DNA of 64,000 nucleotides, taken from NCBI RefSeq assembly GCF_011516935.1, contig NZ_WOTF01000001.1, positions 62,001 through 126,000 of the forward strand, in the 5' to 3' direction. Position 1 is the first letter of the stretch, and the number at the start of each line of letters is the position of its first letter. This document shows positions 18,458 to 27,240 of the stretch, piece by piece. The notes beneath the pieces were generated by a model. The model ran no database searches. It saw only the letters and a list, made by a program, of their open reading frames with translations, and had not been told where the DNA came from. Source of the stretch: Acetobacter farinalis. GTDB lineage: Bacteria > Pseudomonadota > Alphaproteobacteria > Acetobacterales > Acetobacteraceae. The translations under genes and the position numbers were made by a program.

Positions 18458-19534
18458 ATGGCAACTATTGCGCATCTTGGGCTGAAAGTTCCTGTTCTGC
18501 AGGCGCCCATGGCGGGGGTTGCAACGCCTGCTCTGGCGGCGGAGGTCTCGAAGGCCGGAGGGCTGGGCGCGCTGGGGCTGGGGTCTGTCATGCCCAATGA
18601 GGCCCGCAGCATGATTGAGGAGGTGCGGGGCAGAACAGACCAGCCTTTCAATGTCAATCTGTTCGTGCATGACACACCCCAGGCCAACCCGCAGAGGGAG
18701 GCCCGGTGGCTGGACTGGCTGAAGCCGGTTTTTGCGGAATTCGATGCGGAACCTCCTGAGCAGCTCTCTTCTCCGTACACCAGTTTTCTGGACAATCCGA
18801 AGATGATGGAGCTGCTTCTGGAGGTGCGTCCGCCCGTTATCAGCTTTCATTTTGGTCTGCCGCCCGCAGCGTGCCTTGCAGCTTTGAGGGACACCGGAGC
18901 TGTGCTTCTGGCCACGGCCACAAGCCCTGCGGAAGCCCGGAGCGCGGAAGCCGCCGGGATTGATGCCGTGATCGCGCAGGGGATTGAAGCCGGGGGGCAC
19001 CGGGGCATGTTTGACCCTGCCGCACCGGATGATGCTCTGGGCACGCTGGCGCTGGTCCGTCTGCTGGCCCGCCAGTGCCATGTTCCGGTGATTGCCGCTG
19101 GCGGGATTATGGATGGCGCGGGGGTGGCTGCCGCTCTTGCACTGGGGGCCAGAGCCGCCCAGATGGGCACGGCGTTTCTGCTCTGCCCGGAAGCGGGGGT
19201 GGATGAGGGCTACCGAAAAGCCCTGATGGGGCAATCCGCTTTTCATACCCGTATGGTCAGCCTGATTTCCGGCCGCCCGGCGCGCTGCCTGTCAAACAGC
19301 TTTACTGCTCTGGCGGAGCGGGCTGACAGGCCGCCATGCCCGGTTTATCCGATTGCTTATGATGCCGGAAAGGCTTTGGCCAAAGCGGCCCTCAGCCGGG
19401 GAGAGACCGGGTTTGGCGCGTATTGGGCCGGGCAGGGGGCGCCTCTGGCCCGCGCCATGCCTGCCGGGCGGCTGGTCCGGCAGATTGAAATCGAGCTTGC
19501 AGAGGCCACAAGGCAGCGCAGCATGCCGCGCTGA
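18458..19534 (+). CDS. Nitronate monooxygenase (2-nitropropane dioxygenase family)
   Basis: The 358-residue TIM-barrel flavoprotein oxidises alkyl nitronates with FMN. It shows the N-terminal LQAPMAGV, the phosphate-binding region PVIAAGGIMDG, and the catalytic His in GIEAGGHRGMF. AAAAAGGG at 18441-18448 is correctly spaced from the ATG at 18458 but too close to the ATG at 18449, so I use the later one. It lies 26 bases after the LysR gene and may be co-transcribed with it. Natural substrates of the family are mostly unproven. Confidence 0.9.
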   Translation: MATIAHLGLKVPVLQAPMAGVATPALAAEVSKAGGLGALGLGSVMPNEARSMIEEVRGRTDQPFNVNLFVHDTPQANPQREARWLDWLKPVFAEFDAEPPEQLSSPYTSFLDNPKMMELLLEVRPPVISFHFGLPPAACLAALRDTGAVLLATATSPAEARSAEAAGIDAVIAQGIEAGGHRGMFDPAAPDDALGTLALVRLLARQCHVPVIAAGGIMDGAGVAAALALGARAAQMGTAFLLCPEAGVDEGYRKALMGQSAFHTRMVSLISGRPARCLSNSFTALAERADRPPCPVYPIAYDAGKALAKAALSRGETGFGAYWAGQGAPLARAMPAGRLVRQIEIELAEATRQRSMPR

Positions 19535-19571
19535 AGGGCGGGGCTTTGGGGCGCGCCGCTCAGGGAGCTTT

Positions 19572-20426
19572 TCAGGGCGTGGCGAACGGGTCCGGATTAT
19601 AGCCGACGCCTGTCAGATACAGCCCTTCCGCTGGGGCGGTGGGGCCTGCGGCGGTGCGGGAGCGGGCTTCCAGCGCTGCGGTCACGCGTTCGGGTTCCCA
19701 CCGCTTCCGCCCGACCAGAATCAGTGTGCCCACCATGTTCCGCACCTGATGATGCAGGAAGGACCGTGCTTTGGCGCGGATATGGATTTCGTCTCCCACA
19801 CGCTCCACGGTCAGGCTGTCCAGCCTCCGCACCGGGTTTCTGGCCTGACAGGCCGCGGCCCGGAAGGAGGTGAAATCATGCTGGCCGACAAGCCTGTCCG
19901 CCGCGTCCTGCATGCGGGCCAGGTCCAGCCGGGCGCGGACATGCCACATATGGGTGGCCCCAAGTGCGGGGCGTGTGGGGCGGTTGAGAATGCGGTACAG
20001 GTAAGAGCGCCATGTGGCGGAAAAACGCGCGCTCCACTCTGCTGGCACCAGAGCGGCCTGAAGCACGGCCACGGCATGGGGCTGGAGGTGATAGCTCAGC
20101 CCATCCCGCACCACGTGCGGGGTCAGCGCCATATCCGCCGGGAAATCGAGATGCGCAACCTGCCCCAACGCATGGACCCCGGAATCTGTGCGCCCGGCAG
20201 TAATGCTGGAAACAGGCCGACCGTTGGCCATGCGGGTTGCGGCGGCTTCCAGAAGGCTCTGCACGGAGGTGCCTTCATTCTGCTTCTGCCAGCCGACAAG
20301 GCCCGTGCCATCATATTCCACCTTCACCGCCCAACGTTGGAACGGCAGGCCCGTGGCGAATGCCGCATGCGGGTCAGACGGAAAGACGGGTGAAAGCTCC
20401 GGGGGGAAGGCTGGCTGATCGGTCAT
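19572..20426 (-). CDS. truA: tRNA pseudouridine(38-40) synthase
   Basis: TruA converts uridines 38-40 of the anticodon stem to pseudouridine. The 284-residue product has the catalytic Asp in [13 protein letters not shown] and the C-terminal [13 protein letters not shown] motif. The first 30 residues before [12 protein letters not shown] are an unusual extension. Its start overlaps the fmt stop by four bases in the def-fmt-truA operon. Confidence 0.95.
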   Translation of the reverse strand: MTDQPAFPPELSPVFPSDPHAAFATGLPFQRWAVKVEYDGTGLVGWQKQNEGTSVQSLLEAAATRMANGRPVSSITAGRTDSGVHALGQVAHLDFPADMALTPHVVRDGLSYHLQPHAVAVLQAALVPAEWSARFSATWRSYLYRILNRPTRPALGATHMWHVRARLDLARMQDAADRLVGQHDFTSFRAAACQARNPVRRLDSLTVERVGDEIHIRAKARSFLHHQVRNMVGTLILVGRKRWEPERVTAALEARSRTAAGPTAPAEGLYLTGVGYNPDPFATP

Positions 20427-21364
20427 GCAGAGGCAGCGGGAAGCGTATGATACAGGCGTGTGTCTGCGGGCATGGGCTGGCCACGCAGGAAGGCTTCTGC
20501 CTCCATCATGCCGCGCCCCGGCTTTTGCAGGCGGGTCAGGCGCAAAGCGCCTTCGCCACAGGCAATGGTCAGGGCGTCATCCAGCGCGGTGCCGGGGGTC
20601 GCGGTGTGCTTGTGGTGGGGCAGGGGGATTGCGCCGCCAATTTTCAGAACGGTGCCGTCCGCCAGCAGGGTAAAGGTGCCGGGCCACGGGGTCAGCGCAC
20701 GCACGCGCAGGTCCAGCGCCGTGGCGGACTGTGTCCAGTCCAGACGGCCATCCTCCCGTGTCAGCAGGGGGGCGTAGGTCACGCCTTCCTCCGGCTGCGG
20801 GGTGGGGGTGGGCTGTTCGGCCAGAACGCGCACGGCAAGCTGCCCGCCAAGGGCGCTCAGCGCATCATGCAGGCTGGTGGCGGTGGTGTCCGTCGTGATG
20901 GGCACGGCCCCGCTCAGCAGCATGGGGCCGGTATCCAGCCCGGCTTCCATCTGCATGATGGTCACACCGCTCTGTGTATCTCCGGCCAGAATGGCGCTCT
21001 GGATGGGCGACGCCCCGCGCCAGCGCGGCAGCAGGCTGGCATGGATGTTCAGGCAGCCAAGGCGCGGCGTATCCAGCATGACCTGCGGCAGGATAAGGCC
21101 ATAGGCGGCCACCACGGCGGCATCGGCCTCAAGTGCTGCAAAGGCGGCCCATTCTTCCTCATTTTTGCGGAGTTTTGCGGGGTGGCGCACCGGCAGGCCG
21201 AGGGCTTCCGCCGCCTGTTGCACGGGGGAGGCCCGCAGCGCCTTGCCGCGCCCGGCAGGGCGCGGGGGCTGGGAATAGACCGCAACAATCTCGTGCCCTG
21301 CGGCATGAAGAGCGTGCAGGGCGGGCACCGCAAAATCCGGTGTGCCCATAAAGACAAGACGCAT
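20423..21364 (-). CDS. fmt: Methionyl-tRNA formyltransferase
   Basis: Fmt formylates initiator Met-tRNA. The 313-residue product begins [16 protein letters not shown], carries the active-site block [15 protein letters not shown], and has the C-terminal OB-fold tRNA-binding domain from about 205. It follows def by 17 bases, matching the functional pair that adds and removes the formyl group. Confidence 0.96.
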   Translation of the reverse strand: MRLVFMGTPDFAVPALHALHAAGHEIVAVYSQPPRPAGRGKALRASPVQQAAEALGLPVRHPAKLRKNEEEWAAFAALEADAAVVAAYGLILPQVMLDTPRLGCLNIHASLLPRWRGASPIQSAILAGDTQSGVTIMQMEAGLDTGPMLLSGAVPITTDTTATSLHDALSALGGQLAVRVLAEQPTPTPQPEEGVTYAPLLTREDGRLDWTQSATALDLRVRALTPWPGTFTLLADGTVLKIGGAIPLPHHKHTATPGTALDDALTIACGEGALRLTRLQKPGRGMMEAEAFLRGQPMPADTRLYHTLPAASA

Positions 21365-21381
21365 GGGGAGAACCCTCCGGC

Positions 21382-21942
21382 CTATTTCCGCTTCTGTTCC
21401 TTGGCCAGCCGCCGCAGGATCATGTTGCGGCGCAGCACGGAGAGGTGATCCACAAACAGGATCCCTTCCAGATGGTCAATTTCATGCTGCATGCAGGTGG
21501 CCAGAAGCCCGTCCACCTCACGTTCCATGACATCACCTCCCACAGTGCGCCACTGCACGCGCACCTTTTCCGGGCGGGTGACTTCCGCATACTGGTTGGG
21601 CAGGGAAAGGCAGCCCTCTTCACGCACGGCGAGGGTTTCCGTTTCGGAAATCACTTCGGGGTTGATCATCACGATGGGTTCGCGGGCGTTTTCCTCACCC
21701 AGATCAACCAGCGCAAAGCGCAGGCCAAGCCCCACCTGCGGGGCCGCAAGCCCGATGCCGGGTGCCGCATACATGGCGGAAAACATGCTGGGCAGAACAC
21801 GGCGGATATCCGCCATATCTTCCGGCTTCACCTCACGCGTCTTGCGCCGCAGCACGGCATGCGGGGCAATGAGAATGGGCATGGGGGCGGCATCTGCCGC
21901 GGCAGCGGAGAAAGCTGCATCTGTCATGGCTGCGTCTGTCAT
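21382..21942 (-). CDS. def: Peptide deformylase
   Basis: Def removes the N-formyl group from new proteins using a metal bound by two His and a Cys. All three class motifs are present: [17 protein letters not shown] and QHEIDHLEG. The 186 residues include about 20 Ala-rich N-terminal residues, with MTDAA repeated twice, before the usual start of the fold (MPILIAP, from 21882). The true start may be the internal Met, as no ribosome-binding site is decisive. Confidence 0.95.
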   Translation of the reverse strand: MTDAAMTDAAFSAAAADAAPMPILIAPHAVLRRKTREVKPEDMADIRRVLPSMFSAMYAAPGIGLAAPQVGLGLRFALVDLGEENAREPIVMINPEVISETETLAVREEGCLSLPNQYAEVTRPEKVRVQWRTVGGDVMEREVDGLLATCMQHEIDHLEGILFVDHLSVLRRNMILRRLAKEQKRK

Positions 21943-22090
21943 ACGCCCGATTTAGCCTCCCGCGTCCGCCCGCGCCAGAGGAAGATGGGCCTCCTGTGGC
22001 AAAAAGCGTGGGAAATATGCCGCACTGCCACCTTTATTCCGCGCAAAGGCGCGTGGGAAGCGCCTTCAGGCATGCGCCAGCTTTCGTGCA

Positions 22091-22118
22091 GTCTTGCGTT
22101 TGGTTGCGGGTCTCCCAT
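22091..22118 (+). promoter_or_regulatory. RpoH (sigma-32)-like promoter for hsp20
   Basis: CTTGCG (22091-22096) and CCCATAT (22112-22118), about 15 bases apart, closely match the alphaproteobacterial heat-shock consensus CTTGAA-N13-15-CCCCATNT. They lie 66 bases upstream of the small heat-shock gene. Confidence 0.55.
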
Positions 22119-22184
22119 ATCGTGAAGAGCGCCGGGTGCCATGTGAGGGCCCGGTTTCTGTCTCGCTCAGAAAGGGGAGGCTTT

Positions 22185-22676
22185 ATGTCTGGCAGAGTGT
22201 TTGGCTCACCCATGTTCCTTGGTTTTGATCACCTTGAGCAGATGCTCGAGCGGGTCAGCAAAGGTACGGGGGATGGGTATCCACCGTACAATATTGAACA
22301 GGTTGCGCCCAACGGACTGCGTATCACACTGGCCGTTGCCGGGTTCCGCATGGATGACCTTCAGATCACGCAGGAAGACAACCAACTGGTGATCCGTGGC
22401 CGGCAGGTGGAAGATGGTGAGGAGCATGTCTACCTGCATCGCGGCATTGCCTCACGCCAGTTCCAGAAAGCCTTTGTGCTGGCGGAAGGGATAGAAATTG
22501 GCGGTGCCTGGCTGGATAACGGCCTTCTGCATATCGACCTGTTCCGCCCGCAGCCGGAAGTGCGCGTCAAGCGGATTGAGATCATGCAGCCCGGTGGCCA
22601 GAAGGGGCCGGTTGCTGAGAGCGGCGGCCTGAAGCCACGGTCCTCCCGCATGTTGCGCACGGTGGTGGAAGACTGA
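22185..22676 (+). CDS. Small heat-shock protein, Hsp20 family
   Basis: Hsp20 proteins hold unfolding proteins in a refoldable state. The 163-residue product has an alpha-crystallin domain at about residues 30-130 (ITLAVAGFRMDDLQI, then LVIRGRQ) and an Arg-rich C-terminal tail. The ATG at 22185 follows AAAGGGGAGG. A heat-shock-like promoter precedes it, and it forms a pair with the DUF1150 gene 34 bases downstream. Confidence 0.93.
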   Translation: MSGRVFGSPMFLGFDHLEQMLERVSKGTGDGYPPYNIEQVAPNGLRITLAVAGFRMDDLQITQEDNQLVIRGRQVEDGEEHVYLHRGIASRQFQKAFVLAEGIEIGGAWLDNGLLHIDLFRPQPEVRVKRIEIMQPGGQKGPVAESGGLKPRSSRMLRTVVED

Positions 22677-22710
22677 AGCACCACCTCACTTTATACGGAA
22701 AGGAGACACC

Positions 22711-22977
22711 ATGAGAGTCACGACCCGTAACGGACGTGTTATCCTTGCCTCGGATCAGTCGGAAAAGCCCTTGGATGTTCATCATCTTTCCGAAAAACAG
22801 TTCCGCTCTCTCGGCGTGGCCAATGTGGCCTATGTGCGCCCGGCGCTGACGGAGGACGGTGAGGAAGGGTGCGCCATTCATGCCGCTGATGGCTCACCAC
22901 TGGCGGTGGTGGATGATCTGGAAACCGCCTGGGGTGTCATTCTCCAGCACGATATGGTGCCAGCCAGCCTCCAGTAG
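22711..22977 (+). CDS. DUF1150-family protein
   Basis: This 88-residue protein belongs to a conserved alphaproteobacterial family (DUF1150) that often follows hsp20, with the conserved features YVRP and AIHAADG. Function is unknown, but synteny and AAAGGAG upstream support co-expression in heat stress. A bidirectional terminator follows it. Confidence 0.85.
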   Translation: MRVTTRNGRVILASDQSEKPLDVHHLSEKQFRSLGVANVAYVRPALTEDGEEGCAIHAADGSPLAVVDDLETAWGVILQHDMVPASLQ

Positions 22978-23085
22978 AGCCTCAGTAAACAGACCACGCG
23001 CAAGCCGGCCCTGAGTGTGAGGGGCCGGTGAGAGTGGTCTCTGAGACGTTCAGTTCGGTTTCCCGCAAAACCCTGCTTATGAAAA

Positions 23086-23137
23086 ACCCTGCCACGGGCG
23101 GATAAGCCATCCGTTCTGTGGCAGGGTATCGTCTTTT
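23086..23137. terminator. Bidirectional intrinsic terminator
   Basis: ACCCTGCCAC (23086-23095) pairs perfectly with GTGGCAGGGT (23118-23127), and an inner CGGAT/ATCCG helix closes the loop. TTTTT follows at 23133-23137 on the plus strand, and AAAAA at 23082-23086 gives the T-run on the minus strand. It thus serves both the hsp20-DUF1150 unit and the facing hpf. Confidence 0.8.
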
Positions 23138-23179
23138 TGTGTGCTGTGCGGGCTGTGGTTCTGGTTGGGGGGAGGGCCT

Positions 23180-23791
23180 TCAGGAAGGCCCCGTATCAAC
23201 CCAGCCTATATTCCCGTCATCACGCCGGTAAACCAGATTGATCTGCTGGTTTTTGCGATTGCGGAAAAGCAGGATGCCGCAGGCCGCAAGGTCAAGCCGC
23301 ATCACGGCCTCACTCACGCTGAGGCTTGGAATATCCGTGGTGTGTTCAGCAATAATCGCGGCATAGGTTTCGGCTTCCGCCGCAGCTTCATGGTCCGTGC
23401 TGTTATCGGGTTGCGTCTGGGCCGAGGGTGTGACGGCTGAGGATTTCAGCACATAGGACCGCCCGGTTTCATGGGTGGCCTCATTCTTGCTGGCGCGCGC
23501 GTGGGAGGTCACGCGCCTGTGGTAGCGGCGCAGGCGCTTGGCGATATGTTCGGCGGCGTCATCAAAGGCGGCGTTGGCATCGGCTGCCTCGCCCTCACCA
23601 CGCAGTGTCAGGCCTCGGCCTGCATGCACGTTGATATCACAGGTGAAGAAGGAACGGGCTTTGCTGAAAGTCACTTTGGCTTCCAGGGCCTTGTCAAAGT
23701 ACCGTTCTGCAAGGCCGCCCAGGTGAGCGTTGACCCGGTGCTTGAGCGCATCGGACAGATCAATCTGTTTACCGGAAACATGGATATGCAT
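23180..23791 (-). CDS. hpf: Ribosome hibernation promoting factor, long form
   Basis: Long HPF dimerises 70S ribosomes into 100S particles during starvation. The 203-residue product has the N-terminal ribosome-binding domain (MHIHVSGKQIDLSDAL to about 105), a variable linker, and the C-terminal dimerisation domain (about 145-203, SVSEAVMRLDLA to INLVYRRDDGNIGWV). In many alphaproteobacteria rpoN precedes hpf and ptsN follows. Neither is present here. Confidence 0.95.
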   Translation of the reverse strand: MHIHVSGKQIDLSDALKHRVNAHLGGLAERYFDKALEAKVTFSKARSFFTCDINVHAGRGLTLRGEGEAADANAAFDDAAEHIAKRLRRYHRRVTSHARASKNEATHETGRSYVLKSSAVTPSAQTQPDNSTDHEAAAEAETYAAIIAEHTTDIPSLSVSEAVMRLDLAACGILLFRNRKNQQINLVYRRDDGNIGWVDTGPS

Positions 23792-24114
23792 CGGATGTCG
23801 TTCCTTGCTGGTTAAAAGCAGGACCGTCCTTGCCTGAAAGGGGAGTCGTAACAGATGCTGCCCTCATGTCAGGCGCAGACGGTTTGACTCGTCAGGCCCG
23901 TGGTGCGTCCCCACGGGTCTTGTTGTATTTGGGCATGATTGGCCGGGGGCTGTCCATGCTTTTATGACAGTTTTAATACGCAAACAGTGCTGAGCCGCCC
24001 GACCCGCAGGGGAGTATGTGGCGTGTGTCTGAAAAAACAGCCGCTTTCGGGGTTGCTGAGGCGGAAAGCTGGCGCATACAACACTGAACAGACTTGCAAG
24101 CCAGACAGGACACC
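23792..24114. promoter_or_regulatory. Divergent intergenic region, hpf and small ORF
   Basis: I see no gene here. A hairpin, CCCGTGG (23897-23903) with CCACGGG (23911-23917), lies about 110 bases upstream of hpf. The region between it and 24114 should contain promoters for both divergent genes, but no clear -35/-10 pair stands out. Confidence 0.4.
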
Positions 24115-24405
24115 ATGCTTTTAAGATCCAGCCCGCCCGTCAATATGCCGAAAATGCGCCGCAAGTGGCGGGCCAAAGTGCTGGTGCTGGGGGTGCTGGC
24201 GGCGGCTTACGGCAGCATCATGTGGTACATGACGCATTATAAACCCCCCATGGAAAAGGTGATTATCCCGGTAAAGGTGGTGAAGCAGAAGGCGCAGGCT
24301 GAAGCGCCCCAGCCAGTGCTCCCTGTGGAACTGGCCCCGGCCCCGCCGGTGGCCGAGATGCCACCGCCGCCTCTTGTGGTGCGGGGCGCACCGCGCCCTG
24401 AGTGA
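24115..24405 (+). CDS. Small single-pass, proline-rich membrane protein
   Basis: The 96-residue product has a short basic N-terminus, one hydrophobic segment (LVLGVLAAAYGSIMWYM, about 24-40), and a Pro-rich C-terminal half (PVELAPAPPVAEMPPPPL). The membrane topology and Pro-rich tail recall linker or scaffold proteins, but I cannot assign a function. AGGACACC precedes the ATG at 24115, and it ends four bases from the end of lptB, which faces it. Confidence 0.6.
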   Translation: MLLRSSPPVNMPKMRRKWRAKVLVLGVLAAAYGSIMWYMTHYKPPMEKVIIPVKVVKQKAQAEAPQPVLPVELAPAPPVAEMPPPPLVVRGAPRPE

Positions 24406-24409
24406 AGCG

Positions 24410-25249
24410 TTAGAGCGAGAAGCTTTCACCCAGATACACACGGCGCACATCTTCGTTCGCCACAATTTCTTCAGGCACGCCCTGCATCAGCACCTGTCCG
24501 CTGTGCATGATGTAGGCGCGGTCAATCACTTCCAGTGTCTCACGCACGTTATGGTCGGTAATCAGCACGCCGATGCCACGGTCTTTCAGGTGCGAGACGA
24601 GATCACGGATTTCACCCACCGCAATCGGGTCAATCCCGGCCAGAGGTTCATCCAGCAGGATGTAATGCGGCTGGCTGGCCAGCGCACGGGCAATTTCCAG
24701 ACGCCGCCGCTCACCCCCTGAAAGGGCGAGGGACGGCGAACGACGCAGGTGCGAGATCCCGAATTCACTCAGCAGGCCATCCAGCATCACTTCCCGGCGG
24801 TCCGGGTCCTGCTCCACCACTTCAAGGGCGGCCATGATGTTCTGTTCAACATTCAGGCCACGGAAAATGCTGGCTTCCTGCGGCAGGTACCCAATACCCA
24901 GCCGTGCGCGCCGGTACATGGGGAGCTGCGTGATATCCGCACCATCAAGCGTGATGGAGCCGGTATCCGGCTGCACCAGCCCTACAATCATGTAAAAGCT
25001 TGTGGTTTTCCCTGCGCCGTTCGGGCCAAGCAGGCCCACAGCTTCCCCGCGATGCACTTCGATGGAGACGTTTTTCACCACCTCGCGCTTCTTGTAGGAT
25101 TTGCCAATGCCGTGGGCAAACAGGCCGCGGCGGGGGGCCAGCGCCTCGGTCAGGGCGGCGGAGTCAGGCCCCGGCCCGATAACCTGATTTTCTACGGTAA
25201 CCGGATCTCCCGCAGTTTCGTCCGAGGTCCAGGTGATCTCCTGCGTCAT
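24410..25249 (-). CDS. lptB: LPS export ABC transporter ATP-binding protein
   Basis: LptB powers extraction of LPS from the inner membrane by LptFG. In 279 residues it shows Walker A GPNGAGKTT, signature LSGGERRR, Walker B YILLDEPLAGID and the H-loop in ITDHN. An N-terminal tail of about 40 residues is extra compared with E. coli LptB. It ends the lptC-lptA-lptB series on the minus strand. Confidence 0.95.
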   Translation of the reverse strand: MTQEITWTSDETAGDPVTVENQVIGPGPDSAALTEALAPRRGLFAHGIGKSYKKREVVKNVSIEVHRGEAVGLLGPNGAGKTTSFYMIVGLVQPDTGSITLDGADITQLPMYRRARLGIGYLPQEASIFRGLNVEQNIMAALEVVEQDPDRREVMLDGLLSEFGISHLRRSPSLALSGGERRRLEIARALASQPHYILLDEPLAGIDPIAVGEIRDLVSHLKDRGIGVLITDHNVRETLEVIDRAYIMHSGQVLMQGVPEEIVANEDVRRVYLGESFSL

Positions 25250-25252
25250 CCG

Positions 25253-26494
25253 TTATTTCCTGTCCGAGCCATCGCCATTGTTGGGCACAACCACACCACT
25301 CACCCGGTTTCCAGGGTGTTCTGTCATGGTTGCCAGGCCTGTATGCATGTTGATGATGGCCGCAGCGCCCTGAATCTGGTTCGGCCCTCTGGTGATGTGG
25401 ACATTCCCCACAATGCGGGCAATGCCCGTATCCGGCACGTAAACGCCACGGTCCCCCGTGACGGTTTCGGTCTGGGTACGCACCCAGACATGGCCGAACG
25501 CATTGACCTTTTCAAGCTTGCCGGAGCCGTTTGCCAGAGGGTCTGACGATGTCTGGCCTGCGGCTTTCTGGTCTGCCGGTTTGGCGGACTGGTCCGGCGG
25601 GGCGCTGTAGCCCACAAGCACGTCCGCACGGATCTGCCGGTTATCATTGGTTGTGACAGTCGCATTGCCACGGCCAATGGAAATGCGCTGCTGTGAGTAA
25701 TATTCCATGGAATCCCGCGCGGTGAGCACATCCTGCGGGGTGGTCAGCTTCAGGGCTTTCCCGGTCATGACAAGCACGGCCTGATCCATATCATACACGG
25801 CCTTGTCGCCCCAGCCCTGATCGGTCTGGGTGTAGATATGCACGTGGCCAATGGCTTCCAGCCGGTAGATTTCATTGGCGCCGGAGGCATCCGGGTCACC
25901 GCCGCCTGCCTGAGCGTTGCCGCCGGGTGCGGTCTCTCCGGGTTTGGCGCTGTCAGATTTGGCATCGGCGGGAGCAGGCGTGCTGGCCGGGGCCGGAGGC
26001 TGCCCTGTGGGGGCGGCCGGAGCAGTCTTGTCGGCAGGCTGGGCCGGGCCGCCGACAGCGGGGGCGGTGCTGGTGCCAGCCCCGCCGGCTGCGCCATTGG
26101 CCGCAGGCTTGCCCTGAGAGGTATCCGCCGCAGGGGCACCGTCTGGCGTGGCTGCCGGTGCGCCGTCTGGTGCGGTTTTCTTGCGGTAATAGGCAATCAG
26201 TTTGTCCGCCGTGACGGTTACATCCCCGCGCACGGCCTTGGCCTGATCATAGGCCGTGACTTTTTTCTGGTTCTGGTCCCAGTCAAATCCACCGGCGGCG
26301 GTCACGGTAATCTGGCCGCCATGGGAGAGGTCGATCGATTGCGCGTGGGCCGTGCCGCAGAACAGGGCGGCCAGAAGGGGCAGGCCCGCCGCCGCCAGAA
26401 AAGGCATACGGCGTACGCGTGCAGGGGCCACATCTGCGGAGTGCATGCGGGCCAACGCCGGGTGGCGCAGGCTGGAAGGGGGGATCAAAAGCAT
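25253..26494 (-). CDS. lptA: LPS transport periplasmic protein LptA (OstA-like)
   Basis: LptA bridges the periplasm with beta-jellyroll units that carry LPS. The 413-residue product has an N-terminal signal region (FLAAAGLPLLAALFCGTAHA). OstA-type beta repeats lie in two parts, around residues 50-110 and 220-400. Between them is a low-complexity insert of about 95 residues rich in Pro, Ala, Gly and Thr. The ATG at 26494, with GGGAAGG upstream, begins one base after the lptC stop, but its first 30 residues precede the hydrophobic core, so a later start is possible. It is far longer than E. coli LptA (185). Confidence 0.85.
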   Translation of the reverse strand: MLLIPPSSLRHPALARMHSADVAPARVRRMPFLAAAGLPLLAALFCGTAHAQSIDLSHGGQITVTAAGGFDWDQNQKKVTAYDQAKAVRGDVTVTADKLIAYYRKKTAPDGAPAATPDGAPAADTSQGKPAANGAAGGAGTSTAPAVGGPAQPADKTAPAAPTGQPPAPASTPAPADAKSDSAKPGETAPGGNAQAGGGDPDASGANEIYRLEAIGHVHIYTQTDQGWGDKAVYDMDQAVLVMTGKALKLTTPQDVLTARDSMEYYSQQRISIGRGNATVTTNDNRQIRADVLVGYSAPPDQSAKPADQKAAGQTSSDPLANGSGKLEKVNAFGHVWVRTQTETVTGDRGVYVPDTGIARIVGNVHITRGPNQIQGAAAIINMHTGLATMTEHPGNRVSGVVVPNNGDGSDRK

Positions 26495-26495
26495 A

Positions 26496-27230
26496 TCAGG
26501 AAGCCTTCCCATCAGCCGGACGGCTGCCGCGGTCATCATTCAGAATAAGCCGGCCCGGCCCGCGGAACTGGGCAATGCCTTCATGCTGAGACATCAGATA
26601 TCCTTTTGCGTCAAGCACACCAAAAGGCCCTTCTGCCCGCACCCAGGAGTTGGAGGCGATAATACCGGTGCGGATATCAATATCCGCCGCAGGGCTGTGC
26701 ATCATCAGGCCATCATCGCGATACAGGGTGACTTCTCCGGTCAGGTCAAGAATTTGTGCATGTTGCATGTACACGCCTTTTTCCGATCGGACCAGAAGCC
26801 AGCTTCCGCCCTGGCTGAGGATATCCGCCACGGGATTGTCCAGATCCATCCGCTCCGGGTTGGCCTGATGGGCGCTGTCGGCTGTGATCATGAACGGGCG
26901 GTTATGCTCATCCACGCCGCGATAGGTCGCGCCGATAAGGCTGCCGCTTTCAACCTTGATCTTGGAGAGTTCCTTCAGCGCGGCCTTGTTGGCGTTGATC
27001 AGCCGGTCCACTTCCGGCCAGACCGCAATGGAGCTGAGCAGCAGGAGGGCTGTTGCGGGCAGGGCCCACTTGGCCAGACGCAGCATTGCGCGCCGGCGGG
27101 CCAGCTCACCGGCGTTCGGCGGCAGGCGGCGCGGTGCGGAAGGGGCCAGACGTTCGCGCTGCTGGCGAATGGTTTCGTCAGAGCGGGCAAAATCATCACG
27201 CTGCGGGGGGTGGCCTGAAGGGTCGGTCAT
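26496..27230 (-). CDS. lptC: LPS export protein LptC
   Basis: LptC is the single-pass inner-membrane protein that passes LPS from LptBFG to LptA. The 244-residue product has a basic N-terminus, a membrane helix (about residues 55-73, ALPATALLLLSSIAVW), and a periplasmic LptC-like domain after it. The ATG at 27230 is in a good context at the junction with kdsD. It is longer than E. coli LptC (191), mainly at the N-terminus. Confidence 0.88.
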   Translation of the reverse strand: MTDPSGHPPQRDDFARSDETIRQQRERLAPSAPRRLPPNAGELARRRAMLRLAKWALPATALLLLSSIAVWPEVDRLINANKAALKELSKIKVESGSLIGATYRGVDEHNRPFMITADSAHQANPERMDLDNPVADILSQGGSWLLVRSEKGVYMQHAQILDLTGEVTLYRDDGLMMHSPAADIDIRTGIIASNSWVRAEGPFGVLDAKGYLMSQHEGIAQFRGPGRLILNDDRGSRPADGKAS

Positions 27231-27240
27231 GAGGGGTCTG

